Assembly: GCA_008933705.1 (NCBI GenBank)
Contig: WBUN01000016.1
Coordinates: 1-64,000, forward strand
Direction of reading: 5' to 3'
DNA from: Hyphomicrobiaceae bacterium
GTDB lineage: Bacteria > Pseudomonadota > Alphaproteobacteria > Rhizobiales > Hyphomicrobiaceae
Length of the DNA stretch: 64,000 nucleotides
Notes under the pieces: model-generated
The model's input: only the letters and a program-made list of their open reading frames with translations
Told to the model about the DNA's origin: nothing
The model's database searches: none
Shown here: one piece after another, positions 1 to 7,323 of the stretch
Layout: every line of letters begins with the position of its first letter
Position numbering within the stretch: position 1 is the first letter of the stretch
Made by a program: the position numbers and the translations under genes

Positions 1-309
1 GTCACCTGAAACCGCGGGCAGCGTGCCGTCGCCGGCCAGGAATAGCCAGAAGACATCGCGCGCCCTGGACTCCAGCGCCTCGAGAGCCGCCGCGTACGCG
101 CGCGCTGCCTTCCCCAAGCGCTTCAGGTTGGCGATCGCTCCCTCTGCCATCTGCGTGGTGGAGACGTCCGCCGCATCGCGCCAGCAGCGCTCGAGCGCCA
201 TGCCGACCTCGTTGATGAAGCGGTCAATGGCGCTCGCCGGCACGCGGGCGATCTTCGCCAGCTCGCGCCCGACGGGTATCGTCAGCGTCGTCTTTTGCGT
301 GTCACGCAT
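1..309 (-). CDS. hypothetical protein of the integrated element (C-terminus outside window)
   Basis: An open frame of 103 codons begins at an ATG at 309 and runs off the left edge without a stop. A consensus Shine-Dalgarno AGGAGG lies about 6 bases upstream, which fixes the start. The N-terminus (MRDTQKTTLTIPVGRELAKI) is followed by an Ala/Arg/Glu-rich, probably helical stretch; no signal peptide or membrane segment is visible. It lies 76 bases downstream of the HTH gene on the same strand, so it is probably the next gene in the element's leftward operon. I do not recognise the family. Confidence 0.6.
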   Translation of the reverse strand, partial: MRDTQKTTLTIPVGRELAKIARVPASAIDRFINEVGMALERCWRDAADVSTTQMAEGAIANLKRLGKAARAYAAALEALESRARDVFWLFLAGDGTLPAVSGD

Positions 310-385
310 CGCGCCCTCCTCAATGTTGTCGGCGGTAGGATTGGACTCCCCGCACCGGACTCCCCGACTCCGACCCAGACTCCGC

Positions 386-1033
386 CTATGGCGGCGGGCG
401 CCCGCGTGTGAACCGTTGTGCCCAGGCGACGAACGCCGCATCAGGACTGTTTAGGTGCGTTAGGTTGTCATTGTTCCAGTCCAGGAACCGTGCGAGCAAC
501 GCTTGCCGGTCCCAGCCCGGCGCCACCTGCCGCACCTGGTCCAACGCCGCCTCTGTGACATACCGGGCCACCCTAGCCGATCTCGAACGTTGCGTTGCAG
601 ATCGATTCTGTTTTTCGACGCTTTCTTTCTTTGTCTGGTGGGGGCCAGCCGCATGCGGCTCGGCCGCATGCGGGTTTTCAGGCTGCGGTTCGGACCGATC
701 CCACGCGGACGGATCGTCCGTGAACTCGAACACGGCGTCAGCCCAGGTCCCATTGCCAGCATGATCCTGTTTGCGACGGCAGTAGCCGCGCGCACGGAGC
801 TCGCGCAGCATACGATACACTTTGTCACGACCCACCCCCTGCTCACGCATGATGGAGGGGACGTTGAACATCCAGTCCGATGGCCGACTCATCAGCGCAG
901 CCAGCAGGCCTCGTGTGTCTAGGGCGAGCCTACTGTCCCGCAACATCGCGTTGGCGAGCTGCGTGTAGGGGTTGTCGTGGGCCGCCCGGCGATAGACCGT
1001 CCGGCGACGCGACGGCCCCTGGTCCGTGCTCAT
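386..1033 (-). CDS. helix-turn-helix protein of the integrated element
   Basis: A 215-residue protein starting MSTDQGPSRRRTVYRR. Residues about 25-85 look like a winged helix-turn-helix of the kind seen in phage and plasmid replication or regulatory proteins (DTRGLLAALMSRPSDW, then VGRDKVYRMLRELRARGYCR). A hydrophilic linker (about 90-150) rich in Pro, Glu and His follows, then an Arg-rich helical C-terminus with paired tryptophans. The chosen ATG overlaps the stop of the preceding 32-codon ORF as TGATG, which suggests translational coupling. Probable role: DNA-binding regulator or replication initiator of the element. Family assignment is by general appearance only. Confidence 0.7.
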   Translation of the reverse strand: MSTDQGPSRRRTVYRRAAHDNPYTQLANAMLRDSRLALDTRGLLAALMSRPSDWMFNVPSIMREQGVGRDKVYRMLRELRARGYCRRKQDHAGNGTWADAVFEFTDDPSAWDRSEPQPENPHAAEPHAAGPHQTKKESVEKQNRSATQRSRSARVARYVTEAALDQVRQVAPGWDRQALLARFLDWNNDNLTHLNSPDAAFVAWAQRFTRGRPPP

Positions 1034-1131
1034 CACCACCCCCCAGGCATGATCGCTGCGGCCAGCAGCAGGATGGCGATCGCCAGCGCCCACAGCAGAG
1101 CCCTGCGACGTGTGGAGGGCTCAGGCCACAT
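1033..1131 (-). CDS. 32-residue single-span membrane ORF overlapping both neighbours
   Basis: Small ORF starting MWPEPSTRRRALLWALAIAI, with one hydrophobic helix (about residues 11-27) after an Arg-rich N-terminus. Its ATG lies inside the last codons of the alpA-like gene (11-base overlap) and its TGA shares a base with the start codon of the HTH gene. The tight overlaps and the positive-inside helix argue for a real gene. Against this, it has no separate ribosome site and is very short. Function unknown. Confidence 0.45.
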   Translation of the reverse strand: MWPEPSTRRRALLWALAIAILLLAAAIMPGGW

Positions 1132-1342
1132 AGGTCTGCCGCGGCAGGTTTTGGATGTACGCGTTGATGTCGGCCTCGAGCCAACCGACCTTTTTGGTGC
1201 CCAGTTTGCACGGCCTGGGGAACGTGCCGCGCGCGACGTGCCGGTAGATCGCCGAGCGCGACAGCGATGTCCGCGCACAGACCTCCGGGAACGGGAGGAG
1301 CCGTGGCGGCACGGTCTCGGTTCGTGCTGCAAATTTCGCCAT
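1121..1342 (-). CDS. AlpA-family phage-type transcriptional regulator / excisionase
   Basis: A 73-residue protein starting MAKFAARTETVPPRLLPFPE. It has the compact winged-helix AlpA/Xis layout: LLPFPEVCARTSLSRSAIYR (recognition helix), then RGTFPRPCKLGTKKVGWLEA and a C-terminal helix. The family regulates integrase expression and excision in P4-like prophages and islands. Start chosen at 1342 because GGAGG lies 9 bases upstream; a longer frame to 1408 lacks one. A perfect inverted repeat lies about 75 bases upstream of the start and may be its operator. Its place next to a P4-type integrase fits. Confidence 0.85.
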   Translation of the reverse strand: MAKFAARTETVPPRLLPFPEVCARTSLSRSAIYRHVARGTFPRPCKLGTKKVGWLEADINAYIQNLPRQTYVA

Positions 1343-1417
1343 GTTCGGAGCCCTCCGGGGTTGCGATCGCGCGGTGCGACGCGATCTGACACGGACGGCA
1401 TGTGGCATGGTGCGATG

Positions 1418-1443
1418 GGTACTAACAGGCGGGGGTTAGTACC
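1418..1443. promoter_or_regulatory. perfect 9-bp inverted repeat, candidate operator for the AlpA-like gene
   Basis: GGTACTAAC, an 8-base spacer (AGGCGGGG), then GTTAGTACC: both arms match exactly. It sits in the 110-base gap between the unknown gene ending at 1453 and the alpA-like start at 1342. There is no T-run on either side, so an operator is more likely than a terminator. Which protein binds it is inference. Confidence 0.5.
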
Positions 1444-1452
1444 GCGCTGGCG

Positions 1453-2139
1453 TCAGATGCCTGAGCGGCGTATGTCGATCAGCTCGGCGACGAGTTGCTC
1501 GACAGACTGACCCTGTGCACGGGCGAGGGGGGTTATGCCGCGGATCGAATCGATCGCCCGGCCCAACCGCTCACCCTGCGCACCCCGCTTGCGGGCAACC
1601 CTGCGCCACGTGGCGATGCTGCGTTCCGACATCGGCACGCCAAGCTCACGAGCGGCGCGCCGCGCGCGCTGACGAACATACCGGTCGCTCTCCGCCCGGC
1701 TCAGGCGCGTGCCATCCGCCAGGCCCCTGAGCTGCAGCAGGTTCGAGGCGACGACACACGCCGCTTTGAAATGGGTGTGGCGCCGCGGAGCGCCCTTGCG
1801 ATGACTCACGGCCACCTGAAAAGCCGGCGCGGGGACACCATCGTCAACATCGCCGAGCGCTCCCATGAGTTCGACGATCGGCTCGATGCTGTGAAGGTCG
1901 CGGGCGGGGAGCACCGACAGCAGAAACGCGTGCACCTGGCCCAGCGCAGCGAGCATTCCGGCTCGGCCGCCGTCACCGGTCGCCATGCCATGCTGGAACG
2001 TAGAGAGGGCCTCCTGCAGCCCGGCCCGCAGCTCCCCCACGCTCATCTCGGCCAGCGGGCGGTTGAGGTCGATAGGCCCGCGCGCCAATGCCTCGCGGAG
2101 CAGATCAATGGCAAATGTGGCTTGGCGATCCCGTGTCAT
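1453..2139 (-). CDS. hypothetical protein co-transcribed with the integrase
   Basis: A 228-residue protein starting MTRDRQATFAIDLLREALAR. It is mostly helical and charged, with no signal or membrane segment. The second half is very basic (RYVRQRARRAARELGVPMSE, then SIATWRRVARKRG), which could fold as a helix-turn-helix and contact nucleic acid. Its ATG overlaps the integrase stop as TGATG, so the two are probably translationally coupled. Family not recognised; an accessory role in the element is inference. Confidence 0.65.
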   Translation of the reverse strand: MTRDRQATFAIDLLREALARGPIDLNRPLAEMSVGELRAGLQEALSTFQHGMATGDGGRAGMLAALGQVHAFLLSVLPARDLHSIEPIVELMGALGDVDDGVPAPAFQVAVSHRKGAPRRHTHFKAACVVASNLLQLRGLADGTRLSRAESDRYVRQRARRAARELGVPMSERSIATWRRVARKRGAQGERLGRAIDSIRGITPLARAQGQSVEQLVAELIDIRRSGI

Positions 2140-3461
2140 CAAGGCCCCATTACGATGGCTGCGACGTGCTTCTCCCAGCGCTGCAGCGCCTCGTGCATTT
2201 CCGCGGTGTAGGTGTGCTGATCGTACACGCTCGCCGTCACGTCGGCGCGCTGCGGCGCGTGGCCCAGGATCTTCTTGGCCACCGTCTCAGGCACTGCCAG
2301 CTTCGCCAGGCAGGTCCGGCACGTGCGGCGGAGATCGTGCGGCGTGAAGCCTTCAGCGTTCCAATACTCGGCACGCTCGCGTGCCGTCATCTCGCGTACC
2401 CTGCCATTGGCCAACGTTCGCGGCGGCAGCGGCAGAATGCGTCCGGCTGAGCCGGCCCGATGGACGGCGCGCGCGGTGGCGTGAGCGGTGATCGGCTGGC
2501 CGGCATTGAGCGGCGAAGCAAAGACGAACCTGCGATCACCCGCGGCGCAGAGGCGGCGCTCGATGATCGTGAGCGCGAGCCCCGGCAAAGGCCGCGGCAC
2601 GTCGCGGCCGGCCTTCGCCCTGGCCTTGGGCAGCGTCCACAGCGGAATTTCCGCGTCGAGGTCGAGTTCGGCGCGCATCATGCCGGTGACCTCGCTCACG
2701 CGGGCCCCGAGCAGGAGCTGCAGCCGCAGCGCGTCCGCGGTGACGTCGTCGAAGCCGACGGCCTTTTCCAGGGCCGACCAGAACGCCTTGATCTCGTCGG
2801 GCGACAGGATGCGCGTGCGCGCCGTCTCCTTGGCGCGCATCGGGATGCCCGATGCGGGGTTGCTTTGCACGTAGCCCTCGGCGACGGCGAAATTGAACAG
2901 CTTGCGCACGAGAGCCAGCGTCCGGTTGGCTTGGATCGGTGCGCCCCGGTCGTGGATGCGGTCGAGCAGCCGCGCAACATCGAGCCTCGTCACCTGGCCG
3001 GCGCGGATCTTTCCCATCGTGGGATAGACGTCCTTCTTCAGGTTGCGCTCATCCTCCGTCCACGAGCGCTTCTTCGGCTTGGCGTGGCGGGTCACGTAGG
3101 CCTCGCCCAGCTCCTCCACGGTGCACGCGTTGCGTGCCTCCTCTCTGAGGTCGATCGGATCAACGCCGTTGAAGACGGCTTCATCGAGCCGCACTGCCTC
3201 CCGGCGGGCCCGCGCCAGACCGACCGTGGGGTACTCGCCGATGGTGTAGCGCTGCCACGTGCCGGTCTTCGGCCGCTTGAGCCAGTACACCCATGTGCGG
3301 CGTCCCTTGGGGCTCACGCGGAGAACGAGGTTCGGGGTCCCCGCGATGCGGTACTCGGCGCGCGCGCTGCGATCCTTCTCCTTGTCGCCACCTGTTGGAG
3401 GCGGAGCGGCGCCGGCGATCTCGCGATCCGTCGACAGCAGCAGCTCACTACGCTTCGGCAT
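2139..3461 (-). CDS. P4-type tyrosine recombinase (integrase)
   Basis: A 440-residue integrase with the P4/DUF4102 layout: an N-terminal arm-binding domain (about 1-110; WVYWLKRPKTGTWQRYTIGE, then GLARARREA), a SAM-like core-binding domain (about 115-210) and the catalytic domain. Catalytic residues visible: Arg in LLLGARVSEV, His-x-x-Arg in HDLRRTC, His in ILGHAP and the Tyr nucleophile near YDQHTY. Start taken at the ATG at 3461 after a GGGGG-rich ribosome site rather than the upstream TTG. It integrates the element into tRNA-Lys, whose 3' half lies 180 bases upstream of the start. First gene of a leftward operon. Confidence 0.93.
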   Translation of the reverse strand: MPKRSELLLSTDREIAGAAPPPTGGDKEKDRSARAEYRIAGTPNLVLRVSPKGRRTWVYWLKRPKTGTWQRYTIGEYPTVGLARARREAVRLDEAVFNGVDPIDLREEARNACTVEELGEAYVTRHAKPKKRSWTEDERNLKKDVYPTMGKIRAGQVTRLDVARLLDRIHDRGAPIQANRTLALVRKLFNFAVAEGYVQSNPASGIPMRAKETARTRILSPDEIKAFWSALEKAVGFDDVTADALRLQLLLGARVSEVTGMMRAELDLDAEIPLWTLPKARAKAGRDVPRPLPGLALTIIERRLCAAGDRRFVFASPLNAGQPITAHATARAVHRAGSAGRILPLPPRTLANGRVREMTARERAEYWNAEGFTPHDLRRTCRTCLAKLAVPETVAKKILGHAPQRADVTASVYDQHTYTAEMHEALQRWEKHVAAIVMGP

Positions 3462-3914
3462 CCCCCATCCCCCGTGCAAGCGCGCCCCTGCGGGGCGATT
3501 GCGGGGTGATAGATGGCGCGATTTAGGGAGACAATGTGGAGCGGCCTGGAATCCACAGCTTGCAAAAATTCCCAGATGTAGAACGGGTTATGCGTCCCAG
3601 GGCATGCCAAGTCGTCCCACATCGTCCCGCCCGAGATAGTCTCTTAATCAGCGGGTCGCAGGTTCGAGTCCTGCTACACCCACCAAGAGCCAAGCCAATG
3701 ACGAATAAGAGAGATCTCTGATCGTCAGCGGTCATCCCAAACGACGTTGTTTCACACTTCGCCGTTCAAGGTGCGTTCCTCCGCCTGCGGTTGTCCTCCG
3801 GGAAGCCCAGCGGCTGGCGGACGCGCTGGAGCAACGCCGAGACGACACCCGACGACGCGAAAGCCGCTGCGAGGGGATAGATCAGCAGCAGTCAGAAACC
3901 TCGCGGTGAAAGGC
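3462..3914. other. non-coding junction of integrated element and chromosome
   Basis: No convincing gene. The left part (3462-3640) should hold the integrase promoter. The tRNA-Lys 3' half at 3641-3685 marks the border. From 3686 rightward is DNA that originally lay downstream of the tRNA gene; nothing is recognised in 3690-3914. Confidence 0.6.
3641..3685 (+). other. attachment site: 3' half of tRNA-Lys(CTT)
   Basis: The sequence contains an anticodon loop CTCTTAA with the 3' anticodon-stem strand TCAG, a T-arm (GCAGG, TTCGAGT, CCTGC), the acceptor 3' strand TACACCC, discriminator A and an encoded CCA. No matching D-arm or 5' acceptor strand (GGGTGTA) lies upstream, so this is a remnant, not a functional tRNA gene. 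Such duplicated 3' halves are left by integrases that use tRNA genes. The intact tRNA-Lys is expected beyond the left edge at the other end of the element. Confidence 0.85.
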
Positions 3915-4898
3915 CTAGGGCTTGAGCGAAGGCTGGCGCTCATTTGGCTCCGGCAATGACTTCGAGGCTATGCACATCGCTGAATGGGATGTGCGTGTGG
4001 GGACCGTACACCCCCCACTATCGCGGTGCAGCGAGCCTTCTATCCCGCCCCCACGAACTGATGCTTTCTCGGTTCGCTGGTCGGCAAAGGTGAGGTGGAC
4101 AGCACGAAGACTCACACTGGGATGCTGCTTATCGTCAGGCGAAGAAAACTCCACAACTCGGAGAAGATCCCACGGAATTCCATGGCGCGCGTCGCCGATG
4201 AGCACCAACATCCCGCAAGCGGTGGTGTCATGCATGAAGGGGTGGACAAGCCTGTCATGGCCGCTGCGCACGTACATCGCGGGGTTTGCAAGGCTCGACT
4301 TGGCCGAGACCAACGCGACAATGTCGCCTGTCCGCTTGGTGACCCGGACACGGAGGTTGGGGTAGCCGCGGACCGTACCACACAGGTCAGCGGCCATCTT
4401 TTTTTGGGGGGCCCATGACCTCGAGAAAGAAACGCGGATTTGGGACACGTCACGCAAAGCCACCTGGACAGTTCCAGCGACCGCCTCATCCCGCTTCAGG
4501 ACCCCGAAGAGACCGCCGTGGGTCGTATCAGTCAGGTTTCTTGCGGCACGGTCACCGTTCCTGAATCTCACCTGCGCCTGTAGCGCGCGGGGAAGACCGG
4601 AGCAGAAGCGTCCAAGTTCTCCAATGCGACCCGAAAATTCTATGCTTTCTATCCGTGACCAAGCGATGGTCTCGTTGAGGGGGCTATTTGGGAAGTCGGG
4701 ATTGTCGACTAGGAGTCCGTTGTCAGTCATGTGTTGTGGAATTGTACCGGGATTGCAGATACGTGTGTAGCTCACGGATGGCTCGGCGAGAGTGAACGTG
4801 TGGCCGGCACGCGTCGCAACCTCCAGAACCGGATTATCGCAGCAGGTCAAGAACAGCGCAGAGACGACGATTCCCAGTCTGGATGTTTTCGGAGACAT
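3915..4898 (-). CDS. hypothetical exported protein, possible lipoprotein
   Basis: A 327-residue protein with a signal sequence (MSPKTSRLGIVVSALFLTCC; the Cys pair near residue 20 could be a degenerate lipobox). The mature part is beta-rich with scattered cysteines and no motif I recognise; the C-terminal 40 residues look disordered. The ATG at 4898 is preferred because it puts basic residues just before the hydrophobic core. A GTG at 4928 directly abuts the TAG of the preceding gene and is the alternative. It probably forms an operon with the next two small genes upstream. Confidence 0.6.
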   Translation of the reverse strand: MSPKTSRLGIVVSALFLTCCDNPVLEVATRAGHTFTLAEPSVSYTRICNPGTIPQHMTDNGLLVDNPDFPNSPLNETIAWSRIESIEFSGRIGELGRFCSGLPRALQAQVRFRNGDRAARNLTDTTHGGLFGVLKRDEAVAGTVQVALRDVSQIRVSFSRSWAPQKKMAADLCGTVRGYPNLRVRVTKRTGDIVALVSAKSSLANPAMYVRSGHDRLVHPFMHDTTACGMLVLIGDARHGIPWDLLRVVEFSSPDDKQHPSVSLRAVHLTFADQRTEKASVRGGGIEGSLHRDSGGCTVPTRTSHSAMCIASKSLPEPNERQPSLKP

Positions 4899-4928
4899 GG
4901 TGGCATCACCCGTGTGAGCCGTCGCCAC

Positions 4929-5363
4929 CTATAAGGCGGTGCAGCTGCCGCTGAATGTCGATAACAATGGCGGCGCCTTCGATGCCTTCTCGTGCGCCGA
5001 TAGTGGCACATACTCCGTGAATACCTTTCGCGCGGTATCTATGGTGTACTCCCCGGGTGCCTCGTACGGTTCCTCCCCTTCTGTGCGAAAGCTCACCTTG
5101 GAGCCAGCAACCTTGACATTGTAGGTTTCCACACGATCGCCCCATCTGTTCTTGTACTCGACGCAGCCGGGTTTCAGATCGATGGCCACATTGAAGTGGC
5201 GCCCACAGCCGCCCTGCTTCACCTCGCGCTTCTTGGTGCGCAGATTGGTGATGTCGCTCTCGGTGCACTTGCAGTCCAGGATCAGATCTGCCGCCTGCAG
5301 CGTTCCCCAAGGCCCGCTGGCACCCAGCGCCACACAGCAGAGAAAGATCGAGATGGGCCTCAT
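4929..5363 (-). CDS. small Cys-containing periplasmic protein, hypothetical
   Basis: A 144-residue protein with a clear signal peptide (MRPISIFLCCVALGASGPWG, cleavage near AAD). The mature part has cysteines in DCKC, GGCGRH, a GCVEY context and near the end, compatible with disulfides. The start at 5363 is chosen so the signal peptide is N-terminal; the frame extends further upstream without need. The stop abuts the GTG of the downstream exported protein. Family not recognised. Confidence 0.65.
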   Translation of the reverse strand: MRPISIFLCCVALGASGPWGTLQAADLILDCKCTESDITNLRTKKREVKQGGCGRHFNVAIDLKPGCVEYKNRWGDRVETYNVKVAGSKVSFRTEGEEPYEAPGEYTIDTARKVFTEYVPLSAHEKASKAPPLLSTFSGSCTAL

Positions 5364-5382
5364 GAAATCCCCCGAACACTGC

Positions 5383-5688
5383 TTATGGGAACGTGGGCCC
5401 TCTATTGAAGTACCAGATGACACCCAGCAGAATTCCGATAGCAATAGCGCAACCCGCGTACACGTTGATGACCTGACGCCAGTTGAGCGGGACCGGGGTC
5501 ACCTCGAAATCCTGTGACGTGGTGTTGAGAAATACCTTCATGTCCCCGAGGGGTCGCACGCGAAAAGACCTAAGAGGAAAAAGAGGTATACCGACGACGA
5601 AGAACTCCGTTGTCACGTACGAGCCATCGGGCCGTTTGTCCCGTTCCCCGATGAAGCTGGTGCCAATCCCGCCGATCATCGATGGCAT
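5383..5688 (-). CDS. small C-tail-anchored membrane protein, hypothetical
   Basis: A 101-residue protein starting MPSMIGGIGTSFIGERDKRP. The N-terminal half carries a pattern (GERDKRPDGSYVTTEFFVV, then PLFPLRSFRV) that I believe recurs in uncharacterised bacterial membrane proteins. A single hydrophobic helix (about 75-95, VYAGCAIAIGILLGVIWYF) lies near the C-terminus. GGAG lies 7 bases before the ATG. It ends 19 bases before the next gene's start on the same strand, so the three genes from 5688 to 3915 look like one operon. Confidence 0.65.
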   Translation of the reverse strand: MPSMIGGIGTSFIGERDKRPDGSYVTTEFFVVGIPLFPLRSFRVRPLGDMKVFLNTTSQDFEVTPVPLNWRQVINVYAGCAIAIGILLGVIWYFNRGPTFP

Positions 5689-6190
5689 GGGAGTTCTCCG
5701 CCTCACCCGCAGGGCAACGATGGACTCTTCAGAACAAAGAAGATCAAGCCTGAGCGTCCGTCAAGGGGCTCAACGGCGGGCGCCAAACCTTCCGACCATC
5801 TCAGACAGATTGAACTGGACGCGGCGCGGAGGCTTGATCTTGGGCAGTATTCTTGTTGGCCACCCACGCCCGTCCGCGGGCAAAGCGCAGAACTGCGCAG
5901 AGGGCCTGTGCAATTGTAGCCTGGCAGGTCCAATGGCGATCGCTGCGCTGCATCGTCAGGTGTTGGCACGAGGCGGGAAATCTTGGCAGCGCAACAACTT
6001 CGGCAGCTATGAGGGGGTACAGGAGACGTGCCGAGAGCGCCGTTCCGATGCCCGCCCCGAAGCAGACTCCTCGAGGTACACTTCCCAAGATCGCTCGTGC
6101 GCTGCGGTGCACCGCTTGTCTGCTCTCCAAGGGCGAGCAGCCACTTGTCGGCGGGGTCGCGAGCGCCGCAAATGACATGGTGCCTTGCAG
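5689..6190. other. 500-bp region without a supported gene
   Basis: Frames are open on both strands but composition, starts and lengths do not support a gene. The minus strand around 5960-6055 encodes a hydrophobic motif (GIGTALSARLLYPLIAAEVV) that recurs in shortened form near 8500. The area therefore probably holds relics of a decayed gene. Confidence 0.4.
5961..6056 (-). repeat. dispersed repeat copy A (pair with 8469-8546)
   Basis: Imperfect direct repeat of 8469-8546. The first 50 bases match at about 42 positions (shared core GGCAGCGCAACAA, then CGGCAGCTAT). After 18 extra bases present only here, a second block of about 24 bases matches again (CCGAGAGCG-CGTTCCGATGCC). The 18-base difference keeps the reading frame on the minus strand, so both copies look like diverged pieces of one coding sequence. 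Confidence 0.6.
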
Positions 6191-6604
6191 CTACGTGTCC
6201 CACCGGATAGGCAGCCTGTTTTCCCGCGCCGTTCGCGCCAGACCAATCAACCGCTCGATCAAAGGGGCACCGTCCTTGTCCACGTAGACACCTGCCAATG
6301 TCTCGGGCTTGCGCCCCGACCGGATCAGCTTGGCACGCCAGTTCCCGTCTGGTGGCTCTGGAGGCAGCTTGCTGAACGCGGCCTGGATCTCGAGCAGTTC
6401 GCGCTCCAGCGCCGGTACGTCATCGGTCTCAAAGTCCGAAAACCACGCTTTCATCAGAATCGGGAATCGGCCGCCGAACTGTCCATGCTCCAGCGCCAGA
6501 TGCACGGAATCGCGAAAGTACATGAAATCGTCCTCAGTCTCCGTCTCAACCGCATCAAGCAGGCCTGCCCGACCTTCTACGTAGAGCCGAACTCCCCATC
6601 CCAT
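6191..6604 (-). CDS. Imm70-like immunity protein, orphan
   Basis: A 137-residue soluble protein starting MGWGVRLYVEGRAGLLDAVE. It resembles the Imm70 family of polymorphic-toxin immunity proteins as I remember it: a FGGRFPILMKAWFSD segment (family pattern GxRFPxLM), a following helical segment (ALERELLEIQAAFSKLPPE) and a C-terminal VDKDGAPLIERLIGLA stretch. Such proteins neutralise a cognate contact-dependent or secreted toxin. The start at 6604 has GAGGA 7 bases upstream; the frame extends to 6634 without a better site. No toxin gene is visible nearby, so it may defend against toxins of other strains. Family call from memory of the pattern. Confidence 0.6.
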   Translation of the reverse strand: MGWGVRLYVEGRAGLLDAVETETEDDFMYFRDSVHLALEHGQFGGRFPILMKAWFSDFETDDVPALERELLEIQAAFSKLPPEPPDGNWRAKLIRSGRKPETLAGVYVDKDGAPLIERLIGLARTARENRLPIRWDT

Positions 6605-6814
6605 CGCCCGTTCCTCGCTGTCAGCGCTCAACACGTCACTAGCCTCAATTCCATCTGCCGCAACCGCATTGGGTGCGACCGAAATACACAGTTTCGGCTT
6701 TAGGGCTCGCGTGGCCGCGCAGTGAAAATGTCGCCTTGTGTGACCCCCAGCTGCCTAATCTTCGCACTGAGAAAGTCCGACCGGCCCTGTTGCGGGCAGT
6801 GCTTCTTCGGATCA

Positions 6815-6970
6815 CTACGGCCTGACTGGGATGGGCAAGTAGCCCATCCTGATCAAGGCCAGAACGACCACGATGGCCAGAGGCACCACGATGCTCAGGG
6901 ATCGGCGCTGCCACGGCCGCATACGCTTGCCCACAATTGCCAAGAAGCGCGTGCGCCATTTCTGTCGCAC
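6815..6970 (-). CDS. possible 51-residue single-span membrane protein
   Basis: Starts at a GTG with a GAGAGG ribosome site about 5 bases upstream; an internal ATG lies at 6922. The product has a strongly basic N-terminal half (RQKWRTRFLAIVGKRMRPWQ) followed by one hydrophobic helix (SLSIVVPLAIVVVLALIRMG) and a short PIPVRP tail. This positive-inside single-span pattern is typical of small membrane proteins, but without conservation data the call is tentative. Confidence 0.35.
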   Translation of the reverse strand: MRQKWRTRFLAIVGKRMRPWQRRSLSIVVPLAIVVVLALIRMGYLPIPVRP

Positions 6971-6992
6971 AACCTCTCATCGGAAGATCAAT

Positions 6993-7242
6993 CTAGAGTT
7001 TGGCCTTCCCTCGGACAAGAGGCCACTCCCGGCGCCATTGGCCCCGGGCAGAAGTCTTCGGCGCCGCAGCGATTTCGTCAGGCTTCAGGGGGTACTTGCT
7101 CAGTACCCAGCGCACGCATCTGGGGTTCTGGCAGTCCTCACAGGCTTCTCGGCATCACCCAATCCGACAGGCGCACCTCGCCGTGCCGCGGCCGCGTCGC
7201 GATCTCAAGCCCGACGAGCCAGAACTCGTGCTGCAGGCGCAT
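6993..7242 (-). pseudogene. possible frameshifted small Cys-rich gene
   Basis: Two adjacent minus-strand frames together look like one small protein. The first (7242-7138) reads MRLQHEFWLVGLEIATRPRH and stops after VMPRSL. The second (7154-6993) has a zinc-ribbon-like cluster CREACEDCQNPRCVRW followed by VLSKYPLKPDEIAAAP. A one-base change near 7150 would join them. It lies just downstream of the methyltransferase stop. Alternatively both are chance frames. Confidence 0.3.
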
Positions 7243-7323
7243 GAGCCCCTGGCGCCATCCTGAATTGGGTCGCCGTATCGAATTTCCTGGACGCCCAATC
7301 GCAACATTGGAGCCATCTGCGAT

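Noticed and set aside
3523-3735. Leftward frame containing CSRTRTCDPLIKR
   Set aside because: This is the antisense translation of the tRNA-Lys 3' half, a common false protein in databases.
5703-6203. 166-codon leftward frame
   Set aside because: Composition is not protein-like and it overlaps relic DNA in other frames; no ribosome site.
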